Of a DNA stretch of 64,000 nt, positions 8,539 through 17,563 are shown piece after piece. The stretch comes from JBBROS01 sp965213855 (GTDB lineage: Bacteria; Pseudomonadota; Alphaproteobacteria; Acetobacterales; Acetobacteraceae). The stretch covers positions 1,178,001 through 1,242,000 of the forward strand of contig CBDCAA010000007.1 in the NCBI GenBank assembly GCA_965213855.1, written 5' to 3'. The position numbers were made by a program, and so were the translations under genes. The first letter of the stretch is position 1; the number at the start of each line of letters is the position of its first letter. A model generated the notes under the pieces. The model had not been told where the DNA came from, ran no database searches, and was given only the letters and a program-made list of their open reading frames with translations.

Positions 8539-9009
8539 ATGATCCGGCCCATCGTGCCAAGCGACCTCCCGGCGCTCTCGGCGCTGATCGGCGCGACCGG
8601 CCTGTTCCCGCCGGAGATGCTGGGCCCGATGATCGAACCCTACTTCCAGGAGGCGCCCCATTGCGGGGCGTGGCTCACCGACGACCGGGACGGCCCGATG
8701 GCGATAGCCTACTGCGCCCCGGAGCGGATGACGGACGGGACCTGGAACCTCTACCTGATCGCGGTCCATCCGGACCGGCAGTCCGCCGGCGTCGGCACAG
8801 CGCTACTGCGGCACCTTGAGTGGACGTTGCAGCAGCAGGGCGTGCGCATCCTGCTGGTGGAGACCTCCGGCTTGTCGGCCTTCAAGCGGGCGCGCGGCTT
8901 CTACGCCGCACGGGGCTACGAGCATTAGGCCCTGATCCGGGACTTCTACGATCGAGGCGAGGACAAGGTCGTTTTCCGGAAGAAACTCAAGCGGCGAACG
9001 GCGAGGTGA
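8539..9009 (+). pseudogene. GNAT N-acetyltransferase, in-frame TAG
   Basis: The acetyl-CoA binding core is clear: LYLIAVHPDRQSAGVGTALL (motif A with Q/R-x-x-G-x-G/A) and FYAARGYEH (motif B). TAG at 8926-8928 ends the product at 129 residues, but the frame continues as ALIRDFYDRGEDKVVFRKKL to TGA 9007-9009. GNAT proteins of this type typically end with GYE.EA.IRDFY..GDD...F.K, so a Glu codon (GAG) changed to TAG is likely. The truncated form lacks the last strand and is probably inactive. Confidence 0.75.
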
Positions 9010-9291
9010 CCGGGCAAGGCCGGGACCGATGGTTGCATGGGCGCGACGGGGCGACCTTCGGGCGCGGCGGGCACGGGTGGCCTGCAAGGGGTTTTCCGGC
9101 CGCTGCCGCCGGCCACGTTGCGCCGGTCCTGGCTGGGCCCGCCTTCGATCCGCGACGCCACGGATCCCTGCTGCGGGGGGCCGGACGGCTCCATCGGCGA
9201 GAACCTCGGTTGAGGCGGAAGCTGCTGAAATCCGGCGGCGACGGTCAGAAGCCGGTGGCCGCGTCGCCGGCGCTGCCATGGCGGCCGACTC

Positions 9292-9624
9292 CTACGTGCA
9301 GGCACCGCCTTTCCTGACGTCGGTCGGGAGGCTGGGTCTCCCGTGCCGAAGCCGCTTCGCCCCGGAGTCGGGCCGCACGACCAGCGGCAGCGTCCAGACG
9401 AGGCTGTGATGGGGCATCGGCGGCGGCCCGAGCCCGCTGATCGTCGCCGTGAGGTGCACCTCGTCGGGCCCGTCGTGGCATCCGGAGCATGACAGGCACA
9501 GCGCCACGTGGGCCAGGGTGCGGTCTGCGAACCGTCGGTCGCGCGCCATTTGCTGCAGCGCGATCACCCGCGCCGCGCCGCATGAGCAGCGCACGTCCAG
9601 GAAGTGGTCCCGCATCGTGCGCAC
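9292..9624 (-). CDS. Conserved small Cys-rich hypothetical protein
   Basis: About 110 residues, not assignable to a named family. Cysteines occur as C-S-C-G-A-A-R near the N-terminus and C-L-S-C-S-G-C in the middle, which could make a zinc-binding site. They are separated by RVIALQQMARDRRFADRTLA, followed by DEVHLTATISGLGPPP and LVWTLPLVVRP. The composition looks like real coding sequence rather than a shadow. The start is uncertain: GTG 9624, the ATG three codons later, or an upstream CTG. It has no clear operon partner. Confidence 0.55.
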   Translation of the reverse strand: MRTMRDHFLDVRCSCGAARVIALQQMARDRRFADRTLAHVALCLSCSGCHDGPDEVHLTATISGLGPPPMPHHSLVWTLPLVVRPDSGAKRLRHGRPSLPTDVRKGGACT

Positions 9625-10225
9625 CAGGCTGGCCAGGGCCAGGGCACGGTCATACGGCGCTTCCTACGTCACGTCCCGACACCCGCCGGGTACCCCGATC
9701 CGCTTCCGACGTGTTGCCGCATCACGTGAACGTGGCAGGAACAAGAGCCGCCCGCGTAGGTACCGACGTAACTCGCCGGGACCGACAAGCCGGTCTGGGA
9801 TCCCCGGCGTCCTGCGGTGGCACGCTAGAGGCATCCCTGAGTGAGCGGCGGGGCGTCACCCATAAAACAGCAGCGACATCAACATGTCGGGTCGCTCGGA
9901 CGCGACCGAGTGTTCCGTGACCTCCTCGGGCAGCCAAGCCCCTGCGGGATGCTTCTCGCCCTCCCTCGCACGGCGCCGAGCCGGGCAATGCGCGCTGCGC
10001 GATGTAACATTTCGGATGCGTCCCGGCTACAAGCGGCCCGGGCCCGCGGCCTCACCATGTCACGTGAGCTGTCCACGGGCTGGGTCAATGCCCGGCGGAT
10101 GTTCATTGAACAGCATTGGCTTCAGAGGACTTCGGCCGCAGGGGCGCGAAACGTTCGGCATCTGCGAGGTCGGCGAATGCCCGGCGGCCGTTCCGGCCCG
10201 TCGGGCGGCCCTTGACGAAAACAAC
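9625..10225. other. Region without recognisable gene
   Basis: About 600 bp of GC-rich sequence between the Cys-rich protein and the MarR gene. Open frames exist on both strands but none shows a recognisable motif, a ribosome site or plausible composition. Confidence 0.5.
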
Positions 10226-10237
10226 CTGTATATGCAG
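10226..10237. promoter_or_regulatory. MarR operator half-match upstream of marR-type gene
   Basis: CTGTATATGCAG, one base away from the core of the perfect palindrome at 10738-10753. It lies 38 bp before the MarR start codon, so the regulator probably controls its own gene as well as the downstream operon. Confidence 0.55.
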
Positions 10238-10274
10238 ATTACGGCGTGTCGAGAGAAAACGGGCGTGTCGCCAA

Positions 10275-10724
10275 GTGAACAGTAAGACCAGCATCGCGGA
10301 ACAGATAACCTCCAGCTGCCTGATGGGGCGGACGCGATACCTGTCGCGTGTCCTGACCGGCATCTACGACGAGGAGGTCCGTCCATTCGGCGTCCAGGCG
10401 AGCCAGGTCACGCTCCTGGCCACGATCGCGGCCCATGGACCTGTCCGGCGGAGTGACGTCGGTCGGTGGCTTCATTTCGACTCCTCAACCCTGACGCGGA
10501 ACCTGCGCGTGATGCTGGCCAACGGCTGGCTCGAGGAGGTCGCCGATGCCAAGGACGGGCGGGGCCTTCCGCTCCAGGTAACGGCGTCCGGGTCCGAGCT
10601 CCTCCAGACCTTGGGACCGGCCTGGAAACAGGCGCAGCACCGCGCGGTCCGGTTGATGGGTGGCGACGGCCAGACGTCGATCATGAGCCTTTTCGACAGG
10701 GTGCAGGAGACCGTAACCGCCTGA
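10275..10724 (+). CDS. MarR family transcriptional regulator
   Basis: A 149-residue winged-helix regulator. VTLLATIAAHGPVRRSDVGR, STLTRNLRVMLANGWLEEV and DGRGLPLQVTASGSELL match helix 2-3, the recognition helix and the wing of MarR proteins. The start is GTG 10275; the frame is open further upstream but that part is not MarR-like. Near-identical palindromes before it and between it and the next gene suggest control of both transcripts. It precedes an NmrA-like reductase, a methyltransferase and a GST on the same strand. Confidence 0.9.
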   Translation: MNSKTSIAEQITSSCLMGRTRYLSRVLTGIYDEEVRPFGVQASQVTLLATIAAHGPVRRSDVGRWLHFDSSTLTRNLRVMLANGWLEEVADAKDGRGLPLQVTASGSELLQTLGPAWKQAQHRAVRLMGGDGQTSIMSLFDRVQETVTA

Positions 10725-10737
10725 GCCTTGTCCTGTT

Positions 10738-10753
10738 ATCTGTATATACAGAT
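10738..10753. promoter_or_regulatory. Perfect MarR-type operator palindrome
   Basis: ATCTGTATATACAGAT is a perfect 16-bp palindrome in the 89-bp gap between the MarR gene and the NmrA-like gene. The same core recurs with one change at 10226-10237. AT-rich palindromes of this size are typical MarR sites. Confidence 0.65.
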
Positions 10754-10813
10754 TCTCAGGGCTTTTCGTATGTCGAACCGTTCCAATCCAGTCGCATCGC
10801 AAAGGAATACAGC

Positions 10814-11917
10814 ATGTCCAAGCCAACCGTTCTCGTCACGGGCGCCACAGGGAAGACCGGCGGTGCCGTCGTCCAGCAACTCCTGGAGGCCGGATATCCC
10901 ACGCGCGCCGTCGTTCGACGGCTTGATGCACGTAGCGAGCGGCTATGGAAGGCGGGTGCCGACGTCGTCGTCGCCGACGTGTTCGACCCGGAGCAGCTGC
11001 ACCGGGCCATGCACGGCACGGCGCGCGCCTACTACTGCCCGCCGTTCCACCCATGGATGATCCAGAGTGCGGCGGCCTTCGCGGCCGCAGCTTACCAAGC
11101 AAAGCTCGAGTCCGTTGTCGGCTTGACCCAGTGGCTGGCCGGGCCGTCGCACCCGTCGATGTCGTCGCGGCAGCACTGGCTGGCCGATCGCCTGTTTTCG
11201 ATGTTGCCGGGCGTCGCCGTCACCAATGTCGCCCCCGGGTTCTTCGCCAGCTTCCCCTTCCTGGAGCTGATCGACTACGCGGCCTTGCTCGGGATCTACC
11301 CCGTCCCGATGGACGGCGACAGCCGCAACGCGCCGCCGTCCGACGAGGACATTGCAAGCGTGGCCGTTGCCGCCCTGACGGATCCCGCCAGGCACGCGGG
11401 AAAGACGTATCGCCCCACCGGCCCGGAGATGATCTCCGTCACCGAGATGACGCGCATCCTGGGCCGCGTCGTGGGCCGCAGGGTGCGCCATGCCCGTACG
11501 CCGATGTGGATGTTCCTGAAGGCCGCGCGCATGGGCGGCGTCGATCCGTTCCTGCTGGCGGCGCTTCCCTACTACATCAGGGACCAGAACGAGGGGGCCT
11601 TCGCCCTGGGCGGTGTCACGGACCACGTGCTCGCGGTGACCGGCCGCGAGCCCGAGCCGTTCGAGATCGTCGCCGCTCGGTACGCCGCCAGGCCGAGGGC
11701 GCGCCGCACGGTCCGAAACACGCTTGCAGCCCTAGGGGCGTTCATGACCGTGCCGATGAGGCCCGGGATCGATCACGCGCGATATGAACGCCAGCACGGC
11801 TTCCCGATGCCGTCGGCGCCGCGCCAGGCGATGGCCGACGAAACCTGGCGGGCGGACCGCTCCGCCGTGGCGGCATCCGCCCTGGTCGCTCGGGTCAAGC
11901 TCGCGGTATCGGCATGA
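10814..11917 (+). CDS. NmrA/NAD(P)-binding atypical SDR
   Basis: A 367-residue Rossmann-fold protein. The N-terminal nucleotide-binding loop is TVLVTGATGKTGGAVVQQLL (GxxGxxG), followed by RAVVRRLDARSERLWKAGAD and VVVADVFDPEQLHRAM, the pattern of NmrA/YtfG-type atypical short-chain dehydrogenases. It is longer than usual (about 290) because of a C-terminal extension with RYAARPRARRTVRNTLAALG. The ribosome site AAGGAA precedes ATG. The stop overlaps the methyltransferase start (ATGA). Reductase or redox-sensor role unknown. Confidence 0.88.
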   Translation: MSKPTVLVTGATGKTGGAVVQQLLEAGYPTRAVVRRLDARSERLWKAGADVVVADVFDPEQLHRAMHGTARAYYCPPFHPWMIQSAAAFAAAAYQAKLESVVGLTQWLAGPSHPSMSSRQHWLADRLFSMLPGVAVTNVAPGFFASFPFLELIDYAALLGIYPVPMDGDSRNAPPSDEDIASVAVAALTDPARHAGKTYRPTGPEMISVTEMTRILGRVVGRRVRHARTPMWMFLKAARMGGVDPFLLAALPYYIRDQNEGAFALGGVTDHVLAVTGREPEPFEIVAARYAARPRARRTVRNTLAALGAFMTVPMRPGIDHARYERQHGFPMPSAPRQAMADETWRADRSAVAASALVARVKLAVSA

Positions 11918-12789
11918 GCGGCGCTCTGACCGTGGATGGGCGCGGCAGCCCGCGGTTCGACCAGGCCATGGTGGTCGCCCGCTACGGCGGGGACGGCACG
12001 GTGGCGCGTGTCGACGCCGCCCTGGTCCAGGCGGGCCTCGGTGACGGTTCGATTCCTCTAGACGTGCTGGCGCCGCTGGACCAGTTCCATGTCGGGGGCG
12101 CGGCGGCGACCGTTGCGTTGGCCGAGAAACTGCGCATCGCACCCGGCAGCCGCCTGCTGGACCTGGGATGCGGGTTGGGCGGCCCGTCGCGCCAACTCGC
12201 CGCGACTTACGGTTGTACGGTGGAAGGAGTCGACCTGAGCGAGCCCTTCGTCGAACTCGCGACCACGCTGACCCGGCGCACCGGCCTTTTCGACCGGGTG
12301 CACCACCAGGTCGCCGACGCGTGCCACCTGCCGTTCCCGCCCGGGAGCTTCGACCTGGCCTGGACCCAACACGTGGCGATGAACATCGAAGACAGACATG
12401 CCCTCTACACCGGCGTGCACGACGTGCTGCGTCCGGGCGGGCGCTTCGCCATCTACGACGTCGTTGCCGGAGACGGGCGGCCGCTTCATTTCCCGGTCCC
12501 ATGGGCGCGCGAAACGGAAGGCAGCTTCCTGCTTACCCTGGATGAGACGCGGGCGGTGCTCGAAGCGTCGGGGTTCGTCATTCTCGACTGGACCGACGCG
12601 ACCGAGATGGGGCAACGCTGGTCCCAGGGTCAGGCGGCCTCCGTTCAGGGTCGGCCGGACCATCTGAAACAGTTGGCGTTGCCGCTGGTCATGGGGCCGG
12701 AGTTTTCGACCATGACCGCGAATCTCGGGCTCAACTTCCGGGAAGGTCGGGCGCGTCTGCACCAGGCCGTCGTGGAGCGGCCCCGTTGA
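11914..12789 (+). CDS. Class I SAM-dependent methyltransferase (sarcosine/dimethylglycine MT-like)
   Basis: A 291-residue methyltransferase. Motif I is LLDLGCGLGGPSRQLA, motif II is VEGVDLSEPFVELA, and post-motif DACHLPFPPGSFDLAWTQHV and VLRPGGRFAIYDVV complete the fold. The insert after VAMNIEDRHALYTGVHDVLR and the LHFPVPWA segment resemble small-molecule N/O-methyltransferases such as sarcosine/dimethylglycine methyltransferases. The substrate is not determinable. It is coupled to the NmrA-like gene by a 4-bp overlap and is part of the MarR-controlled unit. Confidence 0.85.
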   Translation: MSGALTVDGRGSPRFDQAMVVARYGGDGTVARVDAALVQAGLGDGSIPLDVLAPLDQFHVGGAAATVALAEKLRIAPGSRLLDLGCGLGGPSRQLAATYGCTVEGVDLSEPFVELATTLTRRTGLFDRVHHQVADACHLPFPPGSFDLAWTQHVAMNIEDRHALYTGVHDVLRPGGRFAIYDVVAGDGRPLHFPVPWARETEGSFLLTLDETRAVLEASGFVILDWTDATEMGQRWSQGQAASVQGRPDHLKQLALPLVMGPEFSTMTANLGLNFREGRARLHQAVVERPR

Positions 12790-12841
12790 CCACGTGCCGC
12801 CAACTGGGCAACGGGATCGGCGCCACCCAGTCGCGGCTGTC

Positions 12842-13549
12842 ATGATCGACCTGTATGTTGCGAGGACCGGCAACGGCTTCAGGGCGGCCATCGCCCTCGA
12901 GGAGGCGGGGTTGCACTACCAGGAATGCCCGATCGATCTGCGCCGTCCCCGCGATCCCGGCTACCTTGCCCTCAATCCGACCGGACGCATTCCGACGTTG
13001 GTCGATCACGGGGCGGAGCCGCCGGTCGTCGTGACCCAGACGGCTGCGATCGTGCTCTACGCGGCTCGAAAGTCCGGCCGCCTCCTGCCCGACGGCGCCG
13101 CCGAGCAGGCACGTGCGCTGGAGTGGATGATGGCCTTCACGACCGACGTCATCGCGCCCAGCTCGGCGGCATTCTTCATGACCATGGCGCTAGGTCCGGG
13201 GAGCGAGGTCGCCAGCACCTGGCTGCGGGGCCGGGCGCGGGAGTACCTCCGCTGGGCGGACGCGGCGCTCGGCGAGATGCCTTTCCTCGCCGGGCAGGAG
13301 TTCAGCGTGGCGGACGTCGTGGCCTTCCCGATCGTCTCGGCCCTGGCCGGGGGCGACATCGGGCGCTGGCCCGCGCTGGCCCGGTGGTTTGGGTTGGTCG
13401 GCGCACGCCCGGCCGTCCGCCGCGGCATGGCCATCCTGCCCGGAGCTTCAGGGCAGGAGCCGTTCGCCTCCGGTGAGCCTCCCTCGTTGCAGTCGGTGGC
13501 GAGCGATGAGCAGGCGGGCAGAGGGCTGGGCCGCCCGCAACCCAGGTAG
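12842..13549 (+). CDS. Glutathione S-transferase family protein
   Basis: A 235-residue GST. The N-terminal thioredoxin-like domain carries LEEAGLHYQECPIDLRR, ALNPTGRIPTLVD and VVVTQTAAIVLYAARK (the usual E-S pair at the gamma-glutamyl site is here Q-T). The C-terminal helical domain has PFLAGQEFSVADVVAFPIVS, the conserved GST N-capping region. It follows the methyltransferase by 52 bp and is likely in the same MarR-regulated transcript. Confidence 0.88.
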   Translation: MIDLYVARTGNGFRAAIALEEAGLHYQECPIDLRRPRDPGYLALNPTGRIPTLVDHGAEPPVVVTQTAAIVLYAARKSGRLLPDGAAEQARALEWMMAFTTDVIAPSSAAFFMTMALGPGSEVASTWLRGRAREYLRWADAALGEMPFLAGQEFSVADVVAFPIVSALAGGDIGRWPALARWFGLVGARPAVRRGMAILPGASGQEPFASGEPPSLQSVASDEQAGRGLGRPQPR

Positions 13550-13585
13550 TCGGCGACCACCCCAGCCGCCGCCTTGAACCGGGAC

Positions 13586-13821
13586 TCACAGCACATGACC
13601 GTGCACCCACTGTCGCAGTCCGATGCTCATGACGCGCCATGGCTGCTCGGTGAGTCGGTTCCAGGCGTCGCAGCAGTGGTCAACGATGGCGGTGTATGAC
13701 GCGAACACGCGGTTGGAGAGCCAATTGCCGCGGATGAACTGCCAGACGTTCTCGACCGGGTGAGCTGTGGGCACTTGGCCGGGAGCAGGACTATGGTGAT
13801 GTTGGACGGCACGATGGCTAC
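13586..13821 (-). mobile_element. IS630-family transposase C-terminal remnant
   Basis: Reads PVENVWQFIRGNWLSNRVFA then HCCDAWNRLTEQPWRVMSIG, the conserved end of IS630-type DDE transposases including the final catalytic Glu region (P-V-E-N). Upstream residues IVLLPAKCPQLT are in a different frame, so one base is missing around 13759. Nothing upstream of about 13821 belongs to the element. The remnant is inactive, and its junction coincides with a truncated DUF2975 gene. Confidence 0.8.
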
Positions 13822-14137
13822 ACTGATCTCCTACACGATGCCCGTCCTGTTCGCGTTGGCGAACCTGCGCGGGCTGCTGCGGCTGTATGCTGCCGGCGTG
13901 GTGTTCGCGGCCGAGAACGGGGCGCACATCAAGCATATCGGCCTTGGGCTGGTTGCCTATGCCGTGGCACCTTGCCTGGGCAATGAGTTGGTGATGCTCG
14001 CCGACCATGGCGTTGACATGGCCTGGTTCCATGCGTCAGAGGCGCGGGCACTGATCCTGGGCGCGTTTCTGTTCGTGTTGGCGCATGTGACGGAGGTCGG
14101 GCGCGAGATCGAGCAGGACCGGGACGGGTTCGTGTGA
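13822..14137 (+). pseudogene. DUF2975 membrane protein, N-terminally truncated
   Basis: The C-terminal two-thirds of a DUF2975 protein: LRGLLRLYAAGVVFAAENGA, HIGLGLVAYAVAPCLG and ALILGAFLFVLAHVTEVGRE end with DRDGFV. Intact members are about 170-200 residues with an extra N-terminal membrane segment, which the IS630 remnant appears to have replaced. The open frame extends back to 13760 but that part is transposon-derived. Its TGA overlaps the ATG of a YozG-like HTH gene, the usual partner of DUF2975. Confidence 0.7.
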
Positions 14138-14335
14138 TGCCGATCCAGGTCAACTTGAACGTCATGATGGCCCGGCGCCGGATGCGGTCCAACGACCTGG
14201 CCCAAACCATCGGCATCACGGAGCGAACCTGTCTTGCTCAAGTCGGGCAAGGTGCGCGGCACTCGCTTCTCGCGCTAGAGGCCCTATGCCGCGCGCTGGA
14301 TTGGCAGCCTGGGGACTTGCTGGAGTTCATCGCCG
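14137..14335 (+). pseudogene. YozG-like XRE regulator with scrambled recognition helix
   Basis: Begins MPIQVNLNVMMARRRMRSND, LAQTIGITE, and resumes as LEALCRALDWQPGDLLEF, the ends of a small Cro/XRE regulator. The 16 residues between do not fit. Three single-base deletions, at about 14221, 14232 and 14274, would convert the expected ANLSLLKSGKVRGTRFST-type segment into the observed one while keeping overall frame. A stable protein could be made, but without a normal DNA recognition helix. Its normal partner, DUF2975, lies immediately upstream. Confidence 0.6.
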
Positions 14336-15046
14336 GAGCAGCCGCAACGATCCCGTTCACCTTCGACACTCAGCGCGTAATGTTGGAGCTGGCGTTTGTC
14401 CGGCCCGATGGGAGCAGGGCGCAAGGCGTCGGCCTGGGTCGACATGGGCATGTCGGGGCCGGTGCTGTCGTCCGCCCTCTACCGCGAGCTTGGCATCGGC
14501 CAGGGCAGGCCGCTGCGCTTCGCCATCGGTGCGGTGCCGGTCGAGGTGGCCGGCAGCACGGTGACGGACGGACCAGGGAAGCTGGGGGACGATGACGCTT
14601 TGGACCGCCTGTTCGCGCCGCGCAAGGTCAAGGCTATCCTGCCGGCCGGGGTGTTGCAGCAGTTCCAGGTGACGTTGGACTATGCTGCCAAGCAAATAGC
14701 CGTCGCACGCCCTGGCGTCCCAAACCCGGCCGGGATTGCCGTCCCGTTCCGGGTCAAGGAAGGCACTGGGTTCATCACGGTTGACGCGGCTATCGGCGGG
14801 CGAACCTATTCCGTGGTGCTGGACGCGGGGGGTGGCTACACTTGGTGCCGCAGGAAGGCCGCGGCGGCTTGGCTGCGTGGGCATCCGGACTGGTATCGCG
14901 CCGCTGGCGCCGTGGGCCAGAGCAACATTGGGATGACTGACTATGGCTTGGAGAAGCAGGGCACGGTGTTCGGCTCCCGGAGATGGCGCTTGGCGGCCTG
15001 CGCCTGCATGACGTCGGCGTCCTCGGCACGGAGCCGCGGCGGCGGT
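14336..15046 (+). pseudogene. Retropepsin-like aspartyl protease remnant
   Basis: Two divergent aspartyl-protease-like lobes can be read after correcting frame near 14425 and 14975: LAFVRPDGSRAQ, WVDMGMSGPVLSSALYRELG, LLPAGVLQQFQVTLDYAAKQ, VDAAIGGRTYSVVLDAGGGY and PEMALGGLRLHDVGVLGTEP. The first residues (AGAAATIPFTFD) look like the end of a signal peptide fused directly to the preceding regulator, so a deletion removed its start. The aspartates in WVDMG and VLDAGG sit where the catalytic D-T/S-G would be, but the triads are not canonical. Inactive. Confidence 0.55.
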
Positions 15047-15970
15047 GAAAGCAGCCTGCGACGGAGTGATCGAACCGCACGCGTAGCCGCAGGCAGCAGA
15101 CCCACTTTCCCTCTAACCAGCAGCCGTCCACCCAGGGAGGCCGGGTTACGCGCGGAATCGCTCACGCCCGCCTGAGCATGCGCTCGAGGGTCATCAGGCT
15201 GATCCGCCCCGGCTGGTCTCGCGGACTGGAGATCGTGGTCCGAAGTGTCGAGACAGAGAAGCCGTTCGCAACGGCGACGGATAAGGATGCGGCTGGCATC
15301 CCGGGCCACTTCCTGGGCTATCTTGGTTCCTTCGATTGCTGCACCTCCGGGATACGGACACATGCCGTCGAACGCGAGCGGGCGAAAACAGCCGCACTTT
15401 GCTTTGGTCCGAACCTCCACCCACGGGCGCCGACCCCGACATGGCTTCGGTCTTGTATAGAGCCCTCGGACGTAAGCGGCCGTAGCCGATGTGGGATCAC
15501 GGCAAAGTTTCGGTTCACGCGTGCACTCAGGCGCTCAGTAAACCAGGCCCGGGCCGAGTATTCACTGTGGTCCTTGTGGCGCTGTACGTCTGCGGACCGA
15601 GGTGGCGGTCGAGAGCCAAGCACTCAACCGCATTCTGGTTCGGATGCCCAGGCTTCGCCCGCATTGCCTGATCCGCGACGGAATCAGAATCAATGCACCG
15701 CGCTTCTGATCCCTGCACGCTAGTCTAGGCCCCGAATCGGGTCTTTACGAAAGCTCGCACCGGCATCGATTGTCGATCCAGGGCGCGGTGCGGCCGAGAC
15801 AGTCACTTGCGTCAGCTTCAGGGCCTCTCACGTCGGGTTTGATCATGGACTTGATCGTAGCCGAAACCGCCTGAGAGTTCGGGGCACGTCCCAGGGATCC
15901 ATGAAAGGCAGTCAGGCCCGGTGACTGTCGCGGACGCGAGCGCGCCCGATGCTGTGACCTTCGTTGAACC
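15047..15970. other. Long region without recognisable gene
   Basis: About 920 bp. Several frames of 100-180 codons exist on both strands, but none has motifs, a ribosome site or codon composition like the neighbouring genes. It is probably further degraded sequence from the decayed block to its left. Confidence 0.5.
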
Positions 15971-16348
15971 CTAGTCTCCCACCACAGCGGTGACTTCGAC
16001 CTCCACCACCGCCAGGCGCGGCGTCAGCGCGGCTGCCTGGATGAGGGTGCTGGCCGGTCGGATGGACCCGAACGCCTCTTTGTGAGCGCGCGCCACGAGC
16101 GGCGCATCGGCCAGATCCACTATGTAAACGACCGTGCGCACGACGTGGCGGAACTCGGCGCCAGCCTCGCGCAACGCGTCGGCAACGATCCGCAGCGCGG
16201 CCAGCGCCTGGACGTAGGCATCTCCATCGAGGTGAGGCGCACGGGCCGTAGTGCCGGAGACGAACACTTGGTTGCCGACTCGCACGGCTCGCGAGTAGCC
16301 GTATTCGTCCTCGTAAGCGTATCCGGACGAGATGTTCCGCCTGGTCAC
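15971..16348 (-). CDS. RidA family (YjgF/YER057c/UK114) protein
   Basis: A 125-residue protein of the Rid family, which hydrolyses reactive enamine/imine intermediates or acts in related catabolic steps. AVRVGNQVFVSGTTARAPHL, ALRIVADALREAGAEFRHVV, RTVVYIVDLADAPLVARAHK and VVEVEVTAVVGD cover the family signatures. Arg in RTVVYIVD and the terminal E-V-E match the usual pocket region, but the class is not certain. The start is GTG 16348. It is the last gene of the minus-strand catabolic cluster. Confidence 0.85.
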   Translation of the reverse strand: MTRRNISSGYAYEDEYGYSRAVRVGNQVFVSGTTARAPHLDGDAYVQALAALRIVADALREAGAEFRHVVRTVVYIVDLADAPLVARAHKEAFGSIRPASTLIQAAALTPRLAVVEVEVTAVVGD

Positions 16349-16516
16349 GGCAGGATGCTCGGGCCGAAGGACAACTGCTCCTCAGCGGGACTGGAGCAGG
16401 GCTTCGATGCACGACCCGATCGGATTGGCGAAGGGATCGCCAGAGAGGACGTTCGCACGAGATTTCCGGTCTGGCCGGGCCGGTGGATGCGCACAGGACC
16501 GACCTCGTCCCGAGCC

Positions 16517-17398
16517 TCAGCCGCCGGTCGCGAAGCCTGGATACAGCGTCATTCCGCCGTCCACGAACAAGGTCGCCCCGGTAACGTAGTCCGAGGCTTC
16601 CGAAGCGAGCCATACGGCTGCCTGGGCGATGTCGTCCGGCTCGCCGATCCTCTTGTAGGGGACGAGGGTCATAAGGTCGGAGTAGGCATGCGGAGTGCTC
16701 CAGGCTTCCGTGTTGATCGGTGTGCGAACGGCGCCCGGGGCGATGCTGTTCACCCGGATGAAGTGTGGCGCAACCTCCTGCGCGACGCTCTTCATCAGCA
16801 GCATGATGCCTCCTTTGGATGCGGCATAGTTTGCGTGTCCTGCCCAGGGTATCTGCTGGTGCACGGAGCTCATGCATATGATCTTCCCCGCAGCCTGCGA
16901 GACGGCGGTCACGACGCCTCTCCGTTTGAATTCGCGCACCGCCGCCCGCATGCACAGGAATTGGCCCGTAAGGTTCACGCCGATCACGGTATTCCACTGT
17001 TCCAGCGTCATCATGTCGAACGAAGCATCGCGCTGCAGGCCGGCATTGCTGACAACGATGTGCAAAGTGCCGAACGCCTCGATAGCCTTGGCGAACATTG
17101 TTTCGACTTCATTCTCGTTGCTGACGTCGGCCTGCAAGGCGATCGCGCGGCGACCCAACGTCTGGATCTCGTGAACGACCTCGTCCGCCGCCTCGGGACC
17201 GACCACGTAATTCACCACCACATCGGCCCCGGCACGCGCAAGACCGATCGCCACCGCCCGTCCTATCCCGGAGTTGGCACCCGTCACCAATGCCGGTTGC
17301 CCGGTCAGCACCGGATGATACGGCGCGTGCGGCAGACGGGACGCGTCCGGCAGGGCCGGTCCCGAAGGATCTCCGCTCGTCTTTGTAGATGAAGTCAT
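16517..17398 (-). CDS. Classical SDR oxidoreductase (glucose 1-dehydrogenase-like)
   Basis: A 293-residue NAD(P)-dependent short-chain dehydrogenase. Cofactor loop TGANSGIGRAVAIGLA, ADVSNENEVETMF, VVSNAGLQ, catalytic Ser in ICMSSVHQQ, Tyr and Lys in NYAASKGGIMLL, and the C-terminal VTGATLFVDGGMTLYP are all present. An extra Pro-rich 30-residue N-terminus precedes the fold, as in YghA/glucose-dehydrogenase-like SDRs. It probably oxidises a sugar-like or aldehyde substrate within the cluster. Confidence 0.92.
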   Translation of the reverse strand: MTSSTKTSGDPSGPALPDASRLPHAPYHPVLTGQPALVTGANSGIGRAVAIGLARAGADVVVNYVVGPEAADEVVHEIQTLGRRAIALQADVSNENEVETMFAKAIEAFGTLHIVVSNAGLQRDASFDMMTLEQWNTVIGVNLTGQFLCMRAAVREFKRRGVVTAVSQAAGKIICMSSVHQQIPWAGHANYAASKGGIMLLMKSVAQEVAPHFIRVNSIAPGAVRTPINTEAWSTPHAYSDLMTLVPYKRIGEPDDIAQAAVWLASEASDYVTGATLFVDGGMTLYPGFATGG

Positions 17399-17563
17399 GC
17401 CCGCAGTCTCCGATTTACGATGAGGCGTTTCCAGGACTTGCCAGCCGCCTTTGCGCCGGGCCGGAGACGACGCGTCGCGTGTTCCATAACGGCCGGCACC
17501 GAGCTGAAGGCGCTTCCGGCGGCCTGCCGACCAGCCATTCGTGGCGGCGATTCGGCTCGAGCG

